A stretch of 64,000 bases of DNA, taken from NCBI GenBank assembly GCA_026706075.1, contig JAPOZM010000007.1, forward strand, positions 1 to 64,000, written 5' to 3'. The translations under genes were made by a program, and so were the position numbers. This document shows, piece after piece, positions 50,591 to 59,785 of this stretch (within the stretch, counting starts at the first letter, position 1; each line of letters starts with the position of its first letter). Source of the DNA: Gemmatimonadaceae bacterium (GTDB lineage: Bacteria > Latescibacterota > UBA2968 > UBA8231). Under the pieces are notes generated by a model. The model saw only the letters and a program-made list of their open reading frames with translations. It was not told the DNA's origin and ran no database searches.

Positions 50591-51865
50591 TCAGGCGAAG
50601 AGCAGCTTGAGGTAGTACAGGGGGCTGGTGAGCTCCTTCTTCGGCACGGCGTTGGCCATCATGCCGCAGATGTGCTCGGAGACTTTGGGCGAGCGCGCCC
50701 CCTTGCCGATGACGAAGTTGAGCAGCGGCCGCACGCGGCCCATGCGCTGCATCTGGTAGCTCACCTTCAGCTCGGGGCCGAGGGCGTCCCAGAGGCGGTC
50801 CTCGTAGCGGCCCAGGACGGCGGCCGAGGTGTCGCCCTCGTCCACGGCTTCGCGGCAGACCTCGGCGGCGATGCGGGCCGAGTAGAGGGCGTTGCCGATG
50901 CCCTCGCCGGTGAAGGGGTCGATCAGGCTGGCGGCGTCCCCGAGCAGCAGGAAGCCGTCGCCGTGGCAGGGACGCCGGCGGCTGCCCACGGGCAGGTTCC
51001 AGCCCACGGGCCGCTCCAACCGCCGGGCCTCGGCGAAGCGCTCGGCGAAGGGCGGCCGGCCGATGACCTGCTCCAGGGCCCCCTTCAGGTCGACGTCCCG
51101 GCGCTTCATCTCCGAGTGCACCATGCCGATACCGATGTTGGCGCCGCCGTTCTCGAGGGGGAAGATCCAGAAGTACCCGGGCCGGACCTCGTCGACGAAG
51201 TGCAGCTCGATCTCGTCGGTGGTGCCGGTCACGCCTTCGTAGTAGCAGCGCAGGGCGACCACCCAGTGCGGGGGATCGTGGGAGTAGAGTCCGGCGCGGC
51301 GGGCGACGATGGAGTTGAAGCCGTCGCAGCCGAGGACGACCCGGGCCGTCAAGGTCTCCTCGGGCCCGCGGTGACCGTTGCCGTTGCCGGAGCCGCCCGT
51401 CCGATGGCCCCGCACCCCGACGACGCGGCCTCCTTCGTCGCGAACCAGGTCCTTCACGGCGAACCCCTCCCGCACCTCGATACCCTGGGCGCGGGCCTCG
51501 CGCACCAGGAAGTGGTCGAAGACGCGCCGGCGGATCACGTAGCCGCGCAGCGGCAGGTCGCGGCCCGTGAGGGGGTCGTGGTGGCGCCGGTCGCGCAGGT
51601 CGACGCTCAGGCCGACGTGCTCGGGGCTGGCCATGAGGACGCGGTTGATCTCGCTGCCCTCGAGAGCGGCCGTGCCCTCCAGGAGTCCGAGCTCGTCGAG
51701 GACGGCGAGGGCCTTCCCGGACAGGGCGTCGCCGCAGATCTTGTCGCGCGGGAAGGTGTCGCGGTCGACGACGATGGATGTCAGGCCCTGGCGGGCGGCG
51801 TACATGGCGGCGGCGGTGCCGGCCGGGCCGGCGCCGACGATGAGCAGGTCGCAGTCGGTTCCCAT
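50591..51865 (-). CDS. Geranylgeranyl reductase-family FAD oxidoreductase
   Basis: 424 residues from the ATG at 51865. FAD-binding DLLIVGAGPAGTAAAMYAA, the DKICGDALSGKAL motif in the catalytic loop, LGCDGFNSIVARRAG and LLGDAASLIDPFTGEGIGNAL (second FAD contact), all typical of the family. Members saturate isoprenoid chains or reduce ubiquinone/menaquinone precursors. A short Gly/Asn linker GGSGNGNGHRG interrupts the middle. Convergent with the SDR (32 bp). Confidence 0.85.
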   Translation of the reverse strand: MGTDCDLLIVGAGPAGTAAAMYAARQGLTSIVVDRDTFPRDKICGDALSGKALAVLDELGLLEGTAALEGSEINRVLMASPEHVGLSVDLRDRRHHDPLTGRDLPLRGYVIRRRVFDHFLVREARAQGIEVREGFAVKDLVRDEGGRVVGVRGHRTGGSGNGNGHRGPEETLTARVVLGCDGFNSIVARRAGLYSHDPPHWVVALRCYYEGVTGTTDEIELHFVDEVRPGYFWIFPLENGGANIGIGMVHSEMKRRDVDLKGALEQVIGRPPFAERFAEARRLERPVGWNLPVGSRRRPCHGDGFLLLGDAASLIDPFTGEGIGNALYSARIAAEVCREAVDEGDTSAAVLGRYEDRLWDALGPELKVSYQMQRMGRVRPLLNFVIGKGARSPKVSEHICGMMANAVPKKELTSPLYYLKLLFA

Positions 51866-51987
51866 GGCAGCAGGAAGATACGGGCGCCGCCGGGGACCGG
51901 CCAAAGGCCGCCTTGCCCCGGCCGGGGGCGGCCGTAGATTCTCAGGTTTCCCGAAGCCGCGACACCACCCACCTTCCGAACACGCCC

Positions 51988-54099
51988 ATGACGACCGAAC
52001 ATCACACCACCCCCGAAGAGGAAGCACAGGTCGAGGAGCGGGCCTTCCAGACCGAGGTCCAGCAGGTCCTGCAGATCCTCGTCCACTCCCTCTACACCGA
52101 CAAGGACGTCTTCCTGAGGGAGCTGGTCTCCAACGCCTCCGACGCCCTCGACAAGATCCGCTTCCGCTCCCTCACGGATCAGGGCATCGTCGACCCCGAC
52201 GCCGAGCTCGAGATCGACATCAGCGTCGACAAGAGCGCCAGCAAGCTGACCATCCGCGACACCGGCATCGGCATGACCCGGGACGAGGTGAACCGCAACA
52301 TCGGCACCATCGCCCACTCCGGGTCGCGGGAGTTCCTCGAGCGTCTGTCGGCCGAGCAGGACGAGGAGCAGCGGCTGAAGCTGATCGGCCAGTTCGGCGT
52401 CGGCTTCTACTCGGTCTTCATGATCGCCGAGCGCGTCGTCCTCACCACCCGTTCCGCCGACCCCGAGGCCGAGGCGGTGGTGTGGGAGTCCACCGGCGAC
52501 GGCAGCTACACCGTGGCCACGACTCGCGACAAGACCGGCCGCGGCACCGAGATCCAGGTCTTCGTGCGCTCCGACTGCGAGGAGTACCTCGACGCCCACC
52601 GCCTGGAGGCCGTGGTGCGCCGCCACTCCGACTACGTGGCCTACCCGATCAAGGTGGCCGGCAAGCAGTCGAACGAGGCCTCGGCCCTGTGGGCGCGCCC
52701 CCGCAACGAGATCACGGAGGAGCAGTACAAGGAGTTCTACCAGCACCTCTCCGGCGACCACCAGGAACCGCTGGTCTGGGAGCACGTGGCCGTCGACGTG
52801 CCGATCCAGTTCTACGCCGTCCTCTACCTGCCGCGGCAGTCGCCGCTGGAGCTGCTGTTCTCGCCGGAGCCGAAGGTGCGGGTCAACCTGCACGTGAAGC
52901 GCGTCTTCATCCAGGACGACTGCGAGGTCCTGCCCCTGTACCTGCGCTTCGTGCGCGGCGTCGTCGACTGCGACGACCTGCCGCTGAACGTGGCCCGCGA
53001 GTCGCTGCAGAACAACCCGGTGGTGGCCAAGATCCGGCAGACCCTGACACGGCGGGTTCTCTCCTGCATCGAAGGTCTCGCGGACCGGGACCCGGCGGCC
53101 TTCCTGACCTTCTGGGAGTCCTTCGGCATCGTCCTCAAGGAGGGGGTGGCCCGCGACTTCGAGCACCGCGAGCAGGTGGGCAAGCTGCTGCGCTTCTACT
53201 CCTCCTTCTCCCGGAAGCTGGCCACCGACGCCGGCCCCGCGGAGGCGGACGCCGTGGAGGCGGGCCAGGCGGATGCCGTGAAGGCGCAGGGCGAGGAGGC
53301 GGGCCAGGCGGCTGCCGCCGGGGAGGCGACCCAAGAGGCTGACGCGGAGGCCGACGCCGAAGACGCCGCCGAGAGCCAGGAGAAGGCCCGCACGCCCGAG
53401 AGCGAGGGGCTGGTCTCCCTGCAGGCCTACGTGGACCGCATGAAGTCGGACCAGGAGAAGATCTTCTACCTGAGCGGCGACAGCCGGGCGGCGGTCGAGC
53501 AGAGCCCGTTGCTGGAGGCCTTCCGGCGCCACGACCTGGAGGTTCTCTACCTCACCGACCCGGTGGACGAGTGGGTGGTGGGCTCGATGCAGGACTTCGA
53601 CGGCAAGTCCTTTCAGGCGATCGACGCCGAGGATGTGGAGCTGCCCGAGGAGGTCAAGCTCGAAGGGACCGAGGACGCCGGCGACAAGGAGCGCACCATC
53701 GAGCTGGTGAGCTACCTGAAGAAGGAGCTGGAGGAGCGGGTCGGCGACGTGCGGGAGTCGAGCCGGCTGAGCGACAGTCCCTGCGCCCTGGTGACCCCCA
53801 AGGGGGGCGTGAGCCAGCAGATGGAGCGGCTCATGCGCATCAGCGACGAGAGCTTCCCCCTCACCAAGCGCACCCTCGAGATCAACCCCGGGCACGCGGC
53901 GATCCGCAACATGGGCGAGCTTCTCAAGACCCAGCGCGACTCGGAGGAGCTGAAGTCGTGGTCCCACTTCCTCGTGGACTATGTGCTCCTCGCCGAGGGC
54001 CAGGTGGAAGACCCCCAGCGGGTGATGGGCCAGATCCAGAAGATGATGGGCGCCGCCAGCGAGGCGGCCCTCGCTGAGCGCAAGCAGGAGGACTCGTGA
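51988..54099 (+). CDS. htpG: Molecular chaperone HtpG (Hsp90) with an acidic insertion
   Basis: 703 residues from the ATG at 51988, longer than the usual 620-640. N-terminal ATPase motifs: VSNASDALDKIRF, DTGIGMTRDEV, GTIAHSGS, GQFGVGFYSVF. Middle and C-terminal domains follow. Around residues 412-472 there is a ~60-residue Ala/Glu/Gln/Asp-rich insertion (EAGQADAVKAQGEEAGQA) before LVSLQAYVDRMKSDQEKIFY, absent from typical HtpG. The gene is coupled by GTGA to proA. ATP-dependent client folding is expected. Confidence 0.94.
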   Translation: MTTEHHTTPEEEAQVEERAFQTEVQQVLQILVHSLYTDKDVFLRELVSNASDALDKIRFRSLTDQGIVDPDAELEIDISVDKSASKLTIRDTGIGMTRDEVNRNIGTIAHSGSREFLERLSAEQDEEQRLKLIGQFGVGFYSVFMIAERVVLTTRSADPEAEAVVWESTGDGSYTVATTRDKTGRGTEIQVFVRSDCEEYLDAHRLEAVVRRHSDYVAYPIKVAGKQSNEASALWARPRNEITEEQYKEFYQHLSGDHQEPLVWEHVAVDVPIQFYAVLYLPRQSPLELLFSPEPKVRVNLHVKRVFIQDDCEVLPLYLRFVRGVVDCDDLPLNVARESLQNNPVVAKIRQTLTRRVLSCIEGLADRDPAAFLTFWESFGIVLKEGVARDFEHREQVGKLLRFYSSFSRKLATDAGPAEADAVEAGQADAVKAQGEEAGQAAAAGEATQEADAEADAEDAAESQEKARTPESEGLVSLQAYVDRMKSDQEKIFYLSGDSRAAVEQSPLLEAFRRHDLEVLYLTDPVDEWVVGSMQDFDGKSFQAIDAEDVELPEEVKLEGTEDAGDKERTIELVSYLKKELEERVGDVRESSRLSDSPCALVTPKGGVSQQMERLMRISDESFPLTKRTLEINPGHAAIRNMGELLKTQRDSEELKSWSHFLVDYVLLAEGQVEDPQRVMGQIQKMMGAASEAALAERKQEDS

Positions 54100-55442
54100 G
54101 CACGGCTGCCGAAGCATCCGCCGACCTGCGCGGCCTGGCCCTGAGGGCCCGGGAGGCGGGGCGCAAGCTGGCGGCCATCCCGGGAAGGGTGCGCGACGCG
54201 GGCCTCGAGGCGATCGCCCGGGCCCTGGAGGCCGAGCGGGAGGCGATGCTGGAGGCCAACGCCGCCGACTGCCGGGACGCGCAGGAGCTGGCGTCCCGGG
54301 GCGAGCTGGGCCTGCCGCTGGTGTCGCGCCTGGACCTTTCCTCCGGCAAGTACGAGCGCGCCGTGGAGAGCGTGCGCAGCGTCGCCGCCATGGAGGACCC
54401 GCTGTGGCGGACGCAGGGCGCCACCGAGGTCGACGACGGGCTGCGCCTCTTCAAGGTGAGCGTGCCCATCGGCGTCCTCGGCGTGATCTTCGAGTCGCGG
54501 CCCGACGCCCTCGTGCAGATCGCCGCCCTCTGCCTGAAGTCGGGCAACGCCGTCCTCATGAAGGGCGGCTCCGAGGCGTCCCGCTCCAACCGCGCCCTGG
54601 CGGACCTGATCGCGCGCGCCACCGCGGCCGTCGAAGGCCTTCCCGAGGGCTGGCTCACCCTGCTGGAGACGCGGGAGGACGTGCGCTCCATGCTGGACCA
54701 GGACGACGCCATCGACCTGATCATCCCCCGGGGGAGCAACGACTTCGTGCGCTACATCATGGACAACACCAAGATCCCCGTCACCGGCCACTCCGACGGC
54801 GTCTGCCACGTGTACGTCGACGCCGCCGCCGATCTCGACAAGGCGCTCCAGGTGGCGGTGGACGCCAAGGTGCAGGACGTCTCCACCTGCTGCACCGCCG
54901 AGACCCTGCTGGTCCACGCCGGCGTGGCCGAGGCCTTCCTCGGGACGGCGCTGGGCCGGCTGGCCGAGGCCGAGGTGGAGCTGCGCGGCGACCCCCGCAC
55001 CTGCAGGATCGCCGGCGACGGCCGGGTGGGGGAGGCCTCGGAGGAGGACTGGAGCGCCGAGTACCTCGACTACATCCTGGCGGTGAAGGTGGTGGACGGC
55101 CTCGAGGAGGCCGTGGACCACATCAACCGCTACGGCAGCGCCCACACCGACTCGATCGTCACCGAGGACCGGGCGGCGGCGGTGCGCTTCCTGCAGGGGG
55201 TGGACTCGGCGTCGGTCTTCGTGAACGCCTCGACGCGCTTTGCCGACGGCTTCCGCTTCGGCCTGGGCGCCGAGGTCGGCATCAGCACCGGCCGGCTGCA
55301 CAGCCGCGGGCCGGTGGGGCTGGAGGGGCTGACCATCTACAAGTACCTGATGGAAGGAGAGGGGCACACCGTGGGTTACTACGAGGGAGACCCGCCGAGG
55401 CCGTACGCGCATCGGCGACTGGAGGAGGAGTGGAGGGCATGA
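54096..55442 (+). CDS. proA: Glutamate-5-semialdehyde dehydrogenase
   Basis: 448 residues from a GTG overlapping the htpG stop. ALDH superfamily with gamma-glutamyl-phosphate-reductase features: FESRPDALVQIAALCLKSGN, LIIPRGSNDFVRYI and the catalytic Cys in DVSTCCTAETLLVH. It reduces gamma-glutamyl phosphate to the semialdehyde for proline synthesis. The proB kinase is not in the window. The ATGA overlap to the 2Fe-2S gene indicates a three-gene operon htpG-proA-fdx-like. Confidence 0.94.
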   Translation: MSTAAEASADLRGLALRAREAGRKLAAIPGRVRDAGLEAIARALEAEREAMLEANAADCRDAQELASRGELGLPLVSRLDLSSGKYERAVESVRSVAAMEDPLWRTQGATEVDDGLRLFKVSVPIGVLGVIFESRPDALVQIAALCLKSGNAVLMKGGSEASRSNRALADLIARATAAVEGLPEGWLTLLETREDVRSMLDQDDAIDLIIPRGSNDFVRYIMDNTKIPVTGHSDGVCHVYVDAAADLDKALQVAVDAKVQDVSTCCTAETLLVHAGVAEAFLGTALGRLAEAEVELRGDPRTCRIAGDGRVGEASEEDWSAEYLDYILAVKVVDGLEEAVDHINRYGSAHTDSIVTEDRAAAVRFLQGVDSASVFVNASTRFADGFRFGLGAEVGISTGRLHSRGPVGLEGLTIYKYLMEGEGHTVGYYEGDPPRPYAHRRLEEEWRA

Positions 55443-55795
55443 GCGAGCAGACCGACAACACGATCCGGCGTCACATCTTCCTGTGCGCCACGCCGACGAA
55501 GCCGAAGTGCCACACCGACGGCACCGGCGAGGAGTGCTGGGAATACCTGAAGAACCGCCTGCGCGAGCTGGGCTACGGCGATCCCACCACCGGGATCCAC
55601 CGCAGCAAGGCGGACTGCCTGCGGGTCTGCGAGCGCGGGCCCACGGTGCTGGTCTACCCCGAGCAGACCTGGTACCACTCGATGACGGTGGAGAAGCTCG
55701 AGCGCATCATCACCGAGCACCTGATCGGCGGCAAGGTGGTGGAGGATCTCGTGAACGAGGCGCCCTTCCGCCAGATCGAGGCCGAGAAGGGCTAG
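55439..55795 (+). CDS. Thioredoxin-like 2Fe-2S ferredoxin family protein
   Basis: 118 residues from the ATG overlapping proA. Four cysteines at the family positions: HIFLCATPTKPKCH and CLRVCERGPTVLVYPE. This is the (2Fe-2S) thioredoxin-like fold (as in the NuoE/FdI-like family), a small soluble electron carrier. The partner is not obvious; proA neighbourhood suggests redox supply but this is unproven. Confidence 0.87.
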   Translation: MSEQTDNTIRRHIFLCATPTKPKCHTDGTGEECWEYLKNRLRELGYGDPTTGIHRSKADCLRVCERGPTVLVYPEQTWYHSMTVEKLERIITEHLIGGKVVEDLVNEAPFRQIEAEKG

Positions 55796-55803
55796 GCGGC
55801 GTC

Positions 55804-56997
55804 TCAGCCGCCGGCGCCCAGGTGCCGGCCGAACCAGGCCAGGGCCTCGGCCTGGATCTCGGCGTCGTAGCAGTGGTCCTTGTCGGGCCGGTAGTCGCGG
55901 AACCGATCCCCGAGTCCCGCCCACTCGTACCCCGCGCGGATCTGGCGCGCCGCGTCGGCCTGGCCCTCCACCGGGAACAGCTCGTCCCGCTGTCCCGAGA
56001 CGACCATGGCGGCTCCCGGCGCCGACATGACCGTCAGGTCCGGCACGTCGAGGCGGTCCCACACCCCCGGCAGCAGGCAGAAGGTGCCGATGGCGCCGTC
56101 CACGTTGTAGACCTGCTGGTAGTCCCCCGTCGTCATCCAGCCGACGCTTACCGACGCCTTGATGCGTCCGTCCAGGGCGGCGAGCACGTTCGTGCGCCAG
56201 CCGCCGCCTGACAGGCCGGTGCAGCCGATCCGCCCGGCGTCGACCTCCGGCCGTGAGAGCAGGTAGTCGACGCAGCGGCTGTCGTCCCAGTAGTTGACGC
56301 CCATCCAGGTGGTGCCGGCCCAGTTGAGCTGGCGCACGCCGAGGTAGAGGGCCTGCCGCACCCGGCCGTCGAGATCCTCGTACTCCTCCTCGCCCAGGTC
56401 GAAGGGATCGTAGCGGGCGGGGATCCCGAGGCCGCCGGCGTCCAGACCCCGGGGGGCGCGCCCGCCGAAGTGCCAGGCGTCGACGACGATCACCGCGTAC
56501 CCGGCGGCGGCGAAGACCTCGGCGAGGTAGCGGCCGCCGTAGTACTTGCGCCGGTGCTCGACCAGCACGGGATGGTCGCGGCCGCTGTTGACGATGCGGT
56601 CCCTGCCGAAGAGCATCGGCCCGCCCCAGGCGTGGAGGACCACGAGGCCGGGCAGGGGGCCGGGTGCCGCGGACGGGCGCAGGAAGTATCCCTGGAGGCG
56701 GCTCCAGGGGGTGGCAGTGAAGGCGACGCGCTCCACGATCAGGCCGTCGCGCTCCTCCGAGTCGAGCACCTCCGGGCGCAGATTCGCCGGCCCCGGGTCG
56801 CAGTGCAGCCCCTGTAGCAGGCAGCCCCGGGCCTGCTCCCGCCACGTCTCGAAGGAGCCGCCGGGGTGGCGGACCCGCCAGCGCTCGGCGTTCAGGTCGA
56901 GGGGGCGGTGGGCCCGGATGCGCCGCACCGGCTCCTCGAGGCTGCCGTAGTCCCCGCGGGCCGGGCGGGAGAGCGGCAGGTCGCCGAAGCGGCTCAT
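55804..56997 (-). CDS. Alpha/beta hydrolase (acetyl xylan esterase/dienelactone hydrolase type)
   Basis: 397 residues from the ATG at 56997. Nucleophile motif GCTGLSGGGWRTN (Ser of GLSGGG). Candidate catalytic Asp/His near VVSGQRDELFPVEG and DKDHCYDAEI. The N-terminal ~90 residues form a lid or sugar-binding part. No signal peptide, so cytosolic esterase acting on an acylated sugar or lactone is likely. Convergent with the 2Fe-2S gene, 8 bp apart. Confidence 0.82.
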   Translation of the reverse strand: MSRFGDLPLSRPARGDYGSLEEPVRRIRAHRPLDLNAERWRVRHPGGSFETWREQARGCLLQGLHCDPGPANLRPEVLDSEERDGLIVERVAFTATPWSRLQGYFLRPSAAPGPLPGLVVLHAWGGPMLFGRDRIVNSGRDHPVLVEHRRKYYGGRYLAEVFAAAGYAVIVVDAWHFGGRAPRGLDAGGLGIPARYDPFDLGEEEYEDLDGRVRQALYLGVRQLNWAGTTWMGVNYWDDSRCVDYLLSRPEVDAGRIGCTGLSGGGWRTNVLAALDGRIKASVSVGWMTTGDYQQVYNVDGAIGTFCLLPGVWDRLDVPDLTVMSAPGAAMVVSGQRDELFPVEGQADAARQIRAGYEWAGLGDRFRDYRPDKDHCYDAEIQAEALAWFGRHLGAGG

Positions 56998-57081
56998 GGG
57001 GTTGCCTCCGGCGGGCAGCTGCGGCGCGCACCTTCCCGCCGATGACGAGGCTCTGGGGTCCGTGCCCTGAGCCCCCCGCGC

Positions 57082-57124
57082 TTTACGGCCTCTCGCGGCA
57101 AGAGGTATGATAAATTGCCATACC
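57082..57124 (+). promoter_or_regulatory. Toxin-antitoxin promoter with overlapping palindrome
   Basis: TTTACG (57082-57087), 18-bp spacer, TATGAT (57106-57111) form a reasonable sigma-70-like promoter. GGTATG (57104-57109) is inverted as CATACC (57119-57124) around a 9-bp AT-rich centre, overlapping the -10. This is a good operator for the ribbon-helix-helix antitoxin encoded at 57141. AGGAGG at 57125-57130 is its ribosome-binding site. Confidence 0.7.
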
Positions 57125-57140
57125 AGGAGGACATGAAGAC

Positions 57141-57383
57141 ATGGGGAAGGCCAAAGTCGCGATCACACTGGACGAGAACATCGTCAGGCATCTGGACTAC
57201 CTGGTCGGTCAGCGCGCATTCAAGAACCGAAGTCAGGTGATTCAGGAAGCCGTAGCTGAAAAACTGGAACGGCTCAGTCGCGGCCGACTGGCCCGGGAAT
57301 GTGCGCATCTGGACCCCGTCGCCGAACAGGAGTTGGCCGAGGAGGGGCTCGCCGAGGACGTGAAGACTTGGCCAGAATACTGA
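57141..57383 (+). CDS. CopG-type ribbon-helix-helix antitoxin
   Basis: 80 residues. The N-terminus GKAKVAITLDENIVRHLDYLV is a ribbon-helix-helix DNA-binding strand-helix. Asn/Gln-rich FKNRSQVIQEAVAEKLERL is the second helix, and the acidic C-terminus (VAEQELAEEGLAEDVKTW) would bind and neutralise the toxin. It overlaps the mazF-like gene by 16 bp. Lower GC than flanks, indicating acquisition. Confidence 0.87.
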   Translation: MGKAKVAITLDENIVRHLDYLVGQRAFKNRSQVIQEAVAEKLERLSRGRLARECAHLDPVAEQELAEEGLAEDVKTWPEY

Positions 57384-57706
57384 GAGGGGACATCCGCTGG
57401 GCGGACCTGAATCCGACCCGGGGCCAGGAGCATGCGGGACATCGTCCGGTTCTCGTCTTGAGTCACGAGGTATTCAACCAGCGCTCCGGTACGGTGATCG
57501 CCATGGCGATTACGAGGCAACGGCCACGAGCGGGTTTTCCACTGACTCTGCCTCTTGCTTCTGAAGATCTGCCCAGGCCATCCTGGGTCAAGGTCGGGCA
57601 GATCCGCACCTTGTCCATAGACCGGATTGGTCGAAGACTGGCGTCGGCATCTCCCGAGGAGTTGGCACGGACAGTCGAAGGGCTGGACGAAATCATCGGC
57701 CCTTGA
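57368..57706 (+). CDS. MazF/PemK-family endoribonuclease toxin
   Basis: 112 residues from a TTG at 57368 inside the antitoxin end; the track start (57299) is an antisense-like extension. MazF fold: RGDIRWADLNPTRGQEHAGHRPVLVLS (conserved Asn/Gly and Arg of the active site), SWVKVGQIRTLSIDRIGR and the C-terminal LDEIIG. Cleaves RNA. Complete and apparently functional, unlike the PIN toxin at 43318. The promoter and operator precede the antitoxin. Confidence 0.88.
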   Translation: MARILRGDIRWADLNPTRGQEHAGHRPVLVLSHEVFNQRSGTVIAMAITRQRPRAGFPLTLPLASEDLPRPSWVKVGQIRTLSIDRIGRRLASASPEELARTVEGLDEIIGP

Positions 57707-57816
57707 TGTTCCACGGCCGGTCATCCGAAGCCGGCGCCTGCGGCAGACGAGAGGAGGGCGCGCCGCCAAGGGCGGGCCACCTTCGCGAGATTGGCAAGCC
57801 ATCGACGAGGGCAGCC

Positions 57817-58566
57817 ATGCGATTTCACCCTCATGAGTGGATCGACCAGGTCCCTTCGACCAACACCCTTCTCCTCGAGCGCATCGGGAGCGGTGCGGGG
57901 GCACCCCCCGGAACGGTGCTGGCCACCGCCGACCAGACCGGTGGCCGCGGGCGGGGCCGGCGCACCTGGGTGTCGCGGCCGGGGAGCGACCTCGCCTGCT
58001 CCTTGGTGCTCGAAGCCGCGGCGGACCCCCGCCGCCTGGGATCGCTGGCCATGGCCGCGGCCCTGGGAGTGGCCGACTGCCTGGACGAGCACGGTCTGAC
58101 GGCGCAGACCAAGTGGCCCAACGACGTGATCGTGGGCCGCCGCAAGATCGCCGGGATCCTGCCCGAGCAGGCGCCGGGGAGGGGTCGGCCGGGGCTGGTG
58201 GTGGTCGGCGTCGGCCTGAACCTCGGCATGAGGCGCGAGGAGGCGGAGGCGATCGATCAGCCGGCCACCTCGGTCCTCGTGGAGACGGGCTCCGCGCCCT
58301 TGCCGCGGGAGGTGCTGCCCCGTCTGCTGCAACGGCTGAAGCCGTGGCTGGAGGCCTGGGGGAGTGGGGGCTTCGCCGCCCTGCGCGGCGGCTGGGAGGA
58401 GCGCTGCGCCGGCCTCGGCGAGCGGGTCACCGTGGTCGACGACGGGGAGCGGCTGAGCGGGGTGCTCGCGGGGTTCGGCGAGGAGGGGCAGTTGCTTCTG
58501 GAGGAGGGTGGCTCGGTGGGCGAGGTCTGGACCGGGAGCTTGGCGCTCGGGCCTTCCACCCGATGA
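57817..58566 (+). CDS. birA: Biotin--[acetyl-CoA-carboxylase] ligase, single-domain type
   Basis: 249 residues from the ATG at 57817. Biotinyl-AMP loop GRGRGRRTW, STNTLLLER, TKWPNDVIVGRRKIAGIL and the C-terminal SH3-like domain (GERVTVVDDGERLSG). There is no N-terminal winged helix, so this is the non-repressor class I ligase. It attaches biotin to AccB. It is 110 bp after the MazF gene. Confidence 0.93.
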   Translation: MRFHPHEWIDQVPSTNTLLLERIGSGAGAPPGTVLATADQTGGRGRGRRTWVSRPGSDLACSLVLEAAADPRRLGSLAMAAALGVADCLDEHGLTAQTKWPNDVIVGRRKIAGILPEQAPGRGRPGLVVVGVGLNLGMRREEAEAIDQPATSVLVETGSAPLPREVLPRLLQRLKPWLEAWGSGGFAALRGGWEERCAGLGERVTVVDDGERLSGVLAGFGEEGQLLLEEGGSVGEVWTGSLALGPSTR

Positions 58567-58621
58567 TGATGCGATGCTTTAGCGCGGTATACTTTGGCCA
58601 ACGATTCCGGAGTTGAGGGAC

Positions 58622-59785
58622 TCAGGTGTAATCGATAGTCTCTCCCCCGGCGGCGATATGCAGTGAATTGCCGCTAGTTGAGCGCTCCGTGCGGCCCACG
58701 ACGCGGCCCTCCACGCCAAATCGGGCGGCAATATCGATGATCTCCTGGCTTACCGATGGATCGCAGGCGAGTTCCAGGCGGTGCCCCATATTAAACACGA
58801 TCAGCATTTCGCGCATGCTGCGCCCAGCGCTGGATTGGATAAATTTGAAGATGGCGGGCGGCTCAAAAAGATTGTCCTTGATATACCGGATGTTCTCGCC
58901 AAAGTTCAGACACTTGGTTTGTCCGCCGCCGGAGTTGTGGAACACGGCGGAAATAGATTGACGGAAGCGCTCCAGGACCAGTAGCATGATCGGAGCATAA
59001 GTGCGCGTGGGCGATAGCAGGGCGTCTCCAACCGTCATCTCCGAACCGGGAAGGGCGTCGTCGATATCGGCTGGACCGGTGTAAGCGACTTCGGCGATCT
59101 CAGGAGCGAACGACTCGGGAAACTGCGTGCGGAAACGGCTGTGGAGTAGGTCATGCCGAGCCGAGGTAAACCCATTGGAGCCGATGCCCGAATTGGGGAT
59201 CGACTCGTAGCCAGCCCTGCCGAACGACGCCAAGCCCACCAAGTCGTGACCGGGCTGAACCTTGGCGCAGTCAATAAAATCCGCGCGCAGCATCCGTGTC
59301 GCCAGCGTGGAATCGATAGTGATGGTGCGCACCAGATCGCCTAAGTCGGCCGTTTCCCCGCCACAGGAGACGATCTCTACGCCGTGGGGACGCAGCGATG
59401 CGGCGAAATCGCTATAGCCGCGGATAACCGCCGCTATTACTTCCCCTCCGATAGCGCGCGCATTGCGGCCGATGATGTTCGAAAGCGCAAATGGTCCGAC
59501 AGCGCCAACGCAGAGGAGGTCGTCGAGATTCATCGCCAGCGAGTCCTGCGCCAGGCGTTCGAATACGCGGATGTCGCCGTGGCGTTTATAGTGCAGATAT
59601 GCCAGCGAGGATTTTGTGCCCGCGCCGTCGGCGTGCAGAATGTAGCAATGCTCGGGCGAAGCGCCCAGTACATCGGGTATCGCCTTGCAGAATGCGCCGG
59701 GGAACAGACCGGGATCGACGCCCACTAGAGCGTTGTGAACGTCGAGCTTGTGCGGCGATACGCCGCGGGCCTCATAATCTACCAT
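58622..59785 (-). CDS. purM: Phosphoribosylformylglycinamidine cyclo-ligase (PurM-like)
   Basis: 387 residues. PurM/AIR synthase: ILHADGAGTKSSLAY (ATP loop), LAQDSLAMNLDDLLCVGA, CGGETADLGDL. Fourth step of purine synthesis (FGAM to AIR). The long 387-residue type and the opening SPHKLDVHNA resemble Bacteroidota-like versions, a comparison from memory. Base composition is clearly lower in GC than flanking genes, with codons ending A/T. Convergent with birA (55 bp). Likely horizontal origin. Confidence 0.85.
   Translation of the reverse strand: MVDYEARGVSPHKLDVHNALVGVDPGLFPGAFCKAIPDVLGASPEHCYILHADGAGTKSSLAYLHYKRHGDIRVFERLAQDSLAMNLDDLLCVGAVGPFALSNIIGRNARAIGGEVIAAVIRGYSDFAASLRPHGVEIVSCGGETADLGDLVRTITIDSTLATRMLRADFIDCAKVQPGHDLVGLASFGRAGYESIPNSGIGSNGFTSARHDLLHSRFRTQFPESFAPEIAEVAYTGPADIDDALPGSEMTVGDALLSPTRTYAPIMLLVLERFRQSISAVFHNSGGGQTKCLNFGENIRYIKDNLFEPPAIFKFIQSSAGRSMREMLIVFNMGHRLELACDPSVSQEIIDIAARFGVEGRVVGRTERSTSGNSLHIAAGGETIDYT

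Noticed and set aside
58567-58621. TATACT-like -10 near 58587
   Set aside because: Lies between convergent birA and purM with no gene start in reach.
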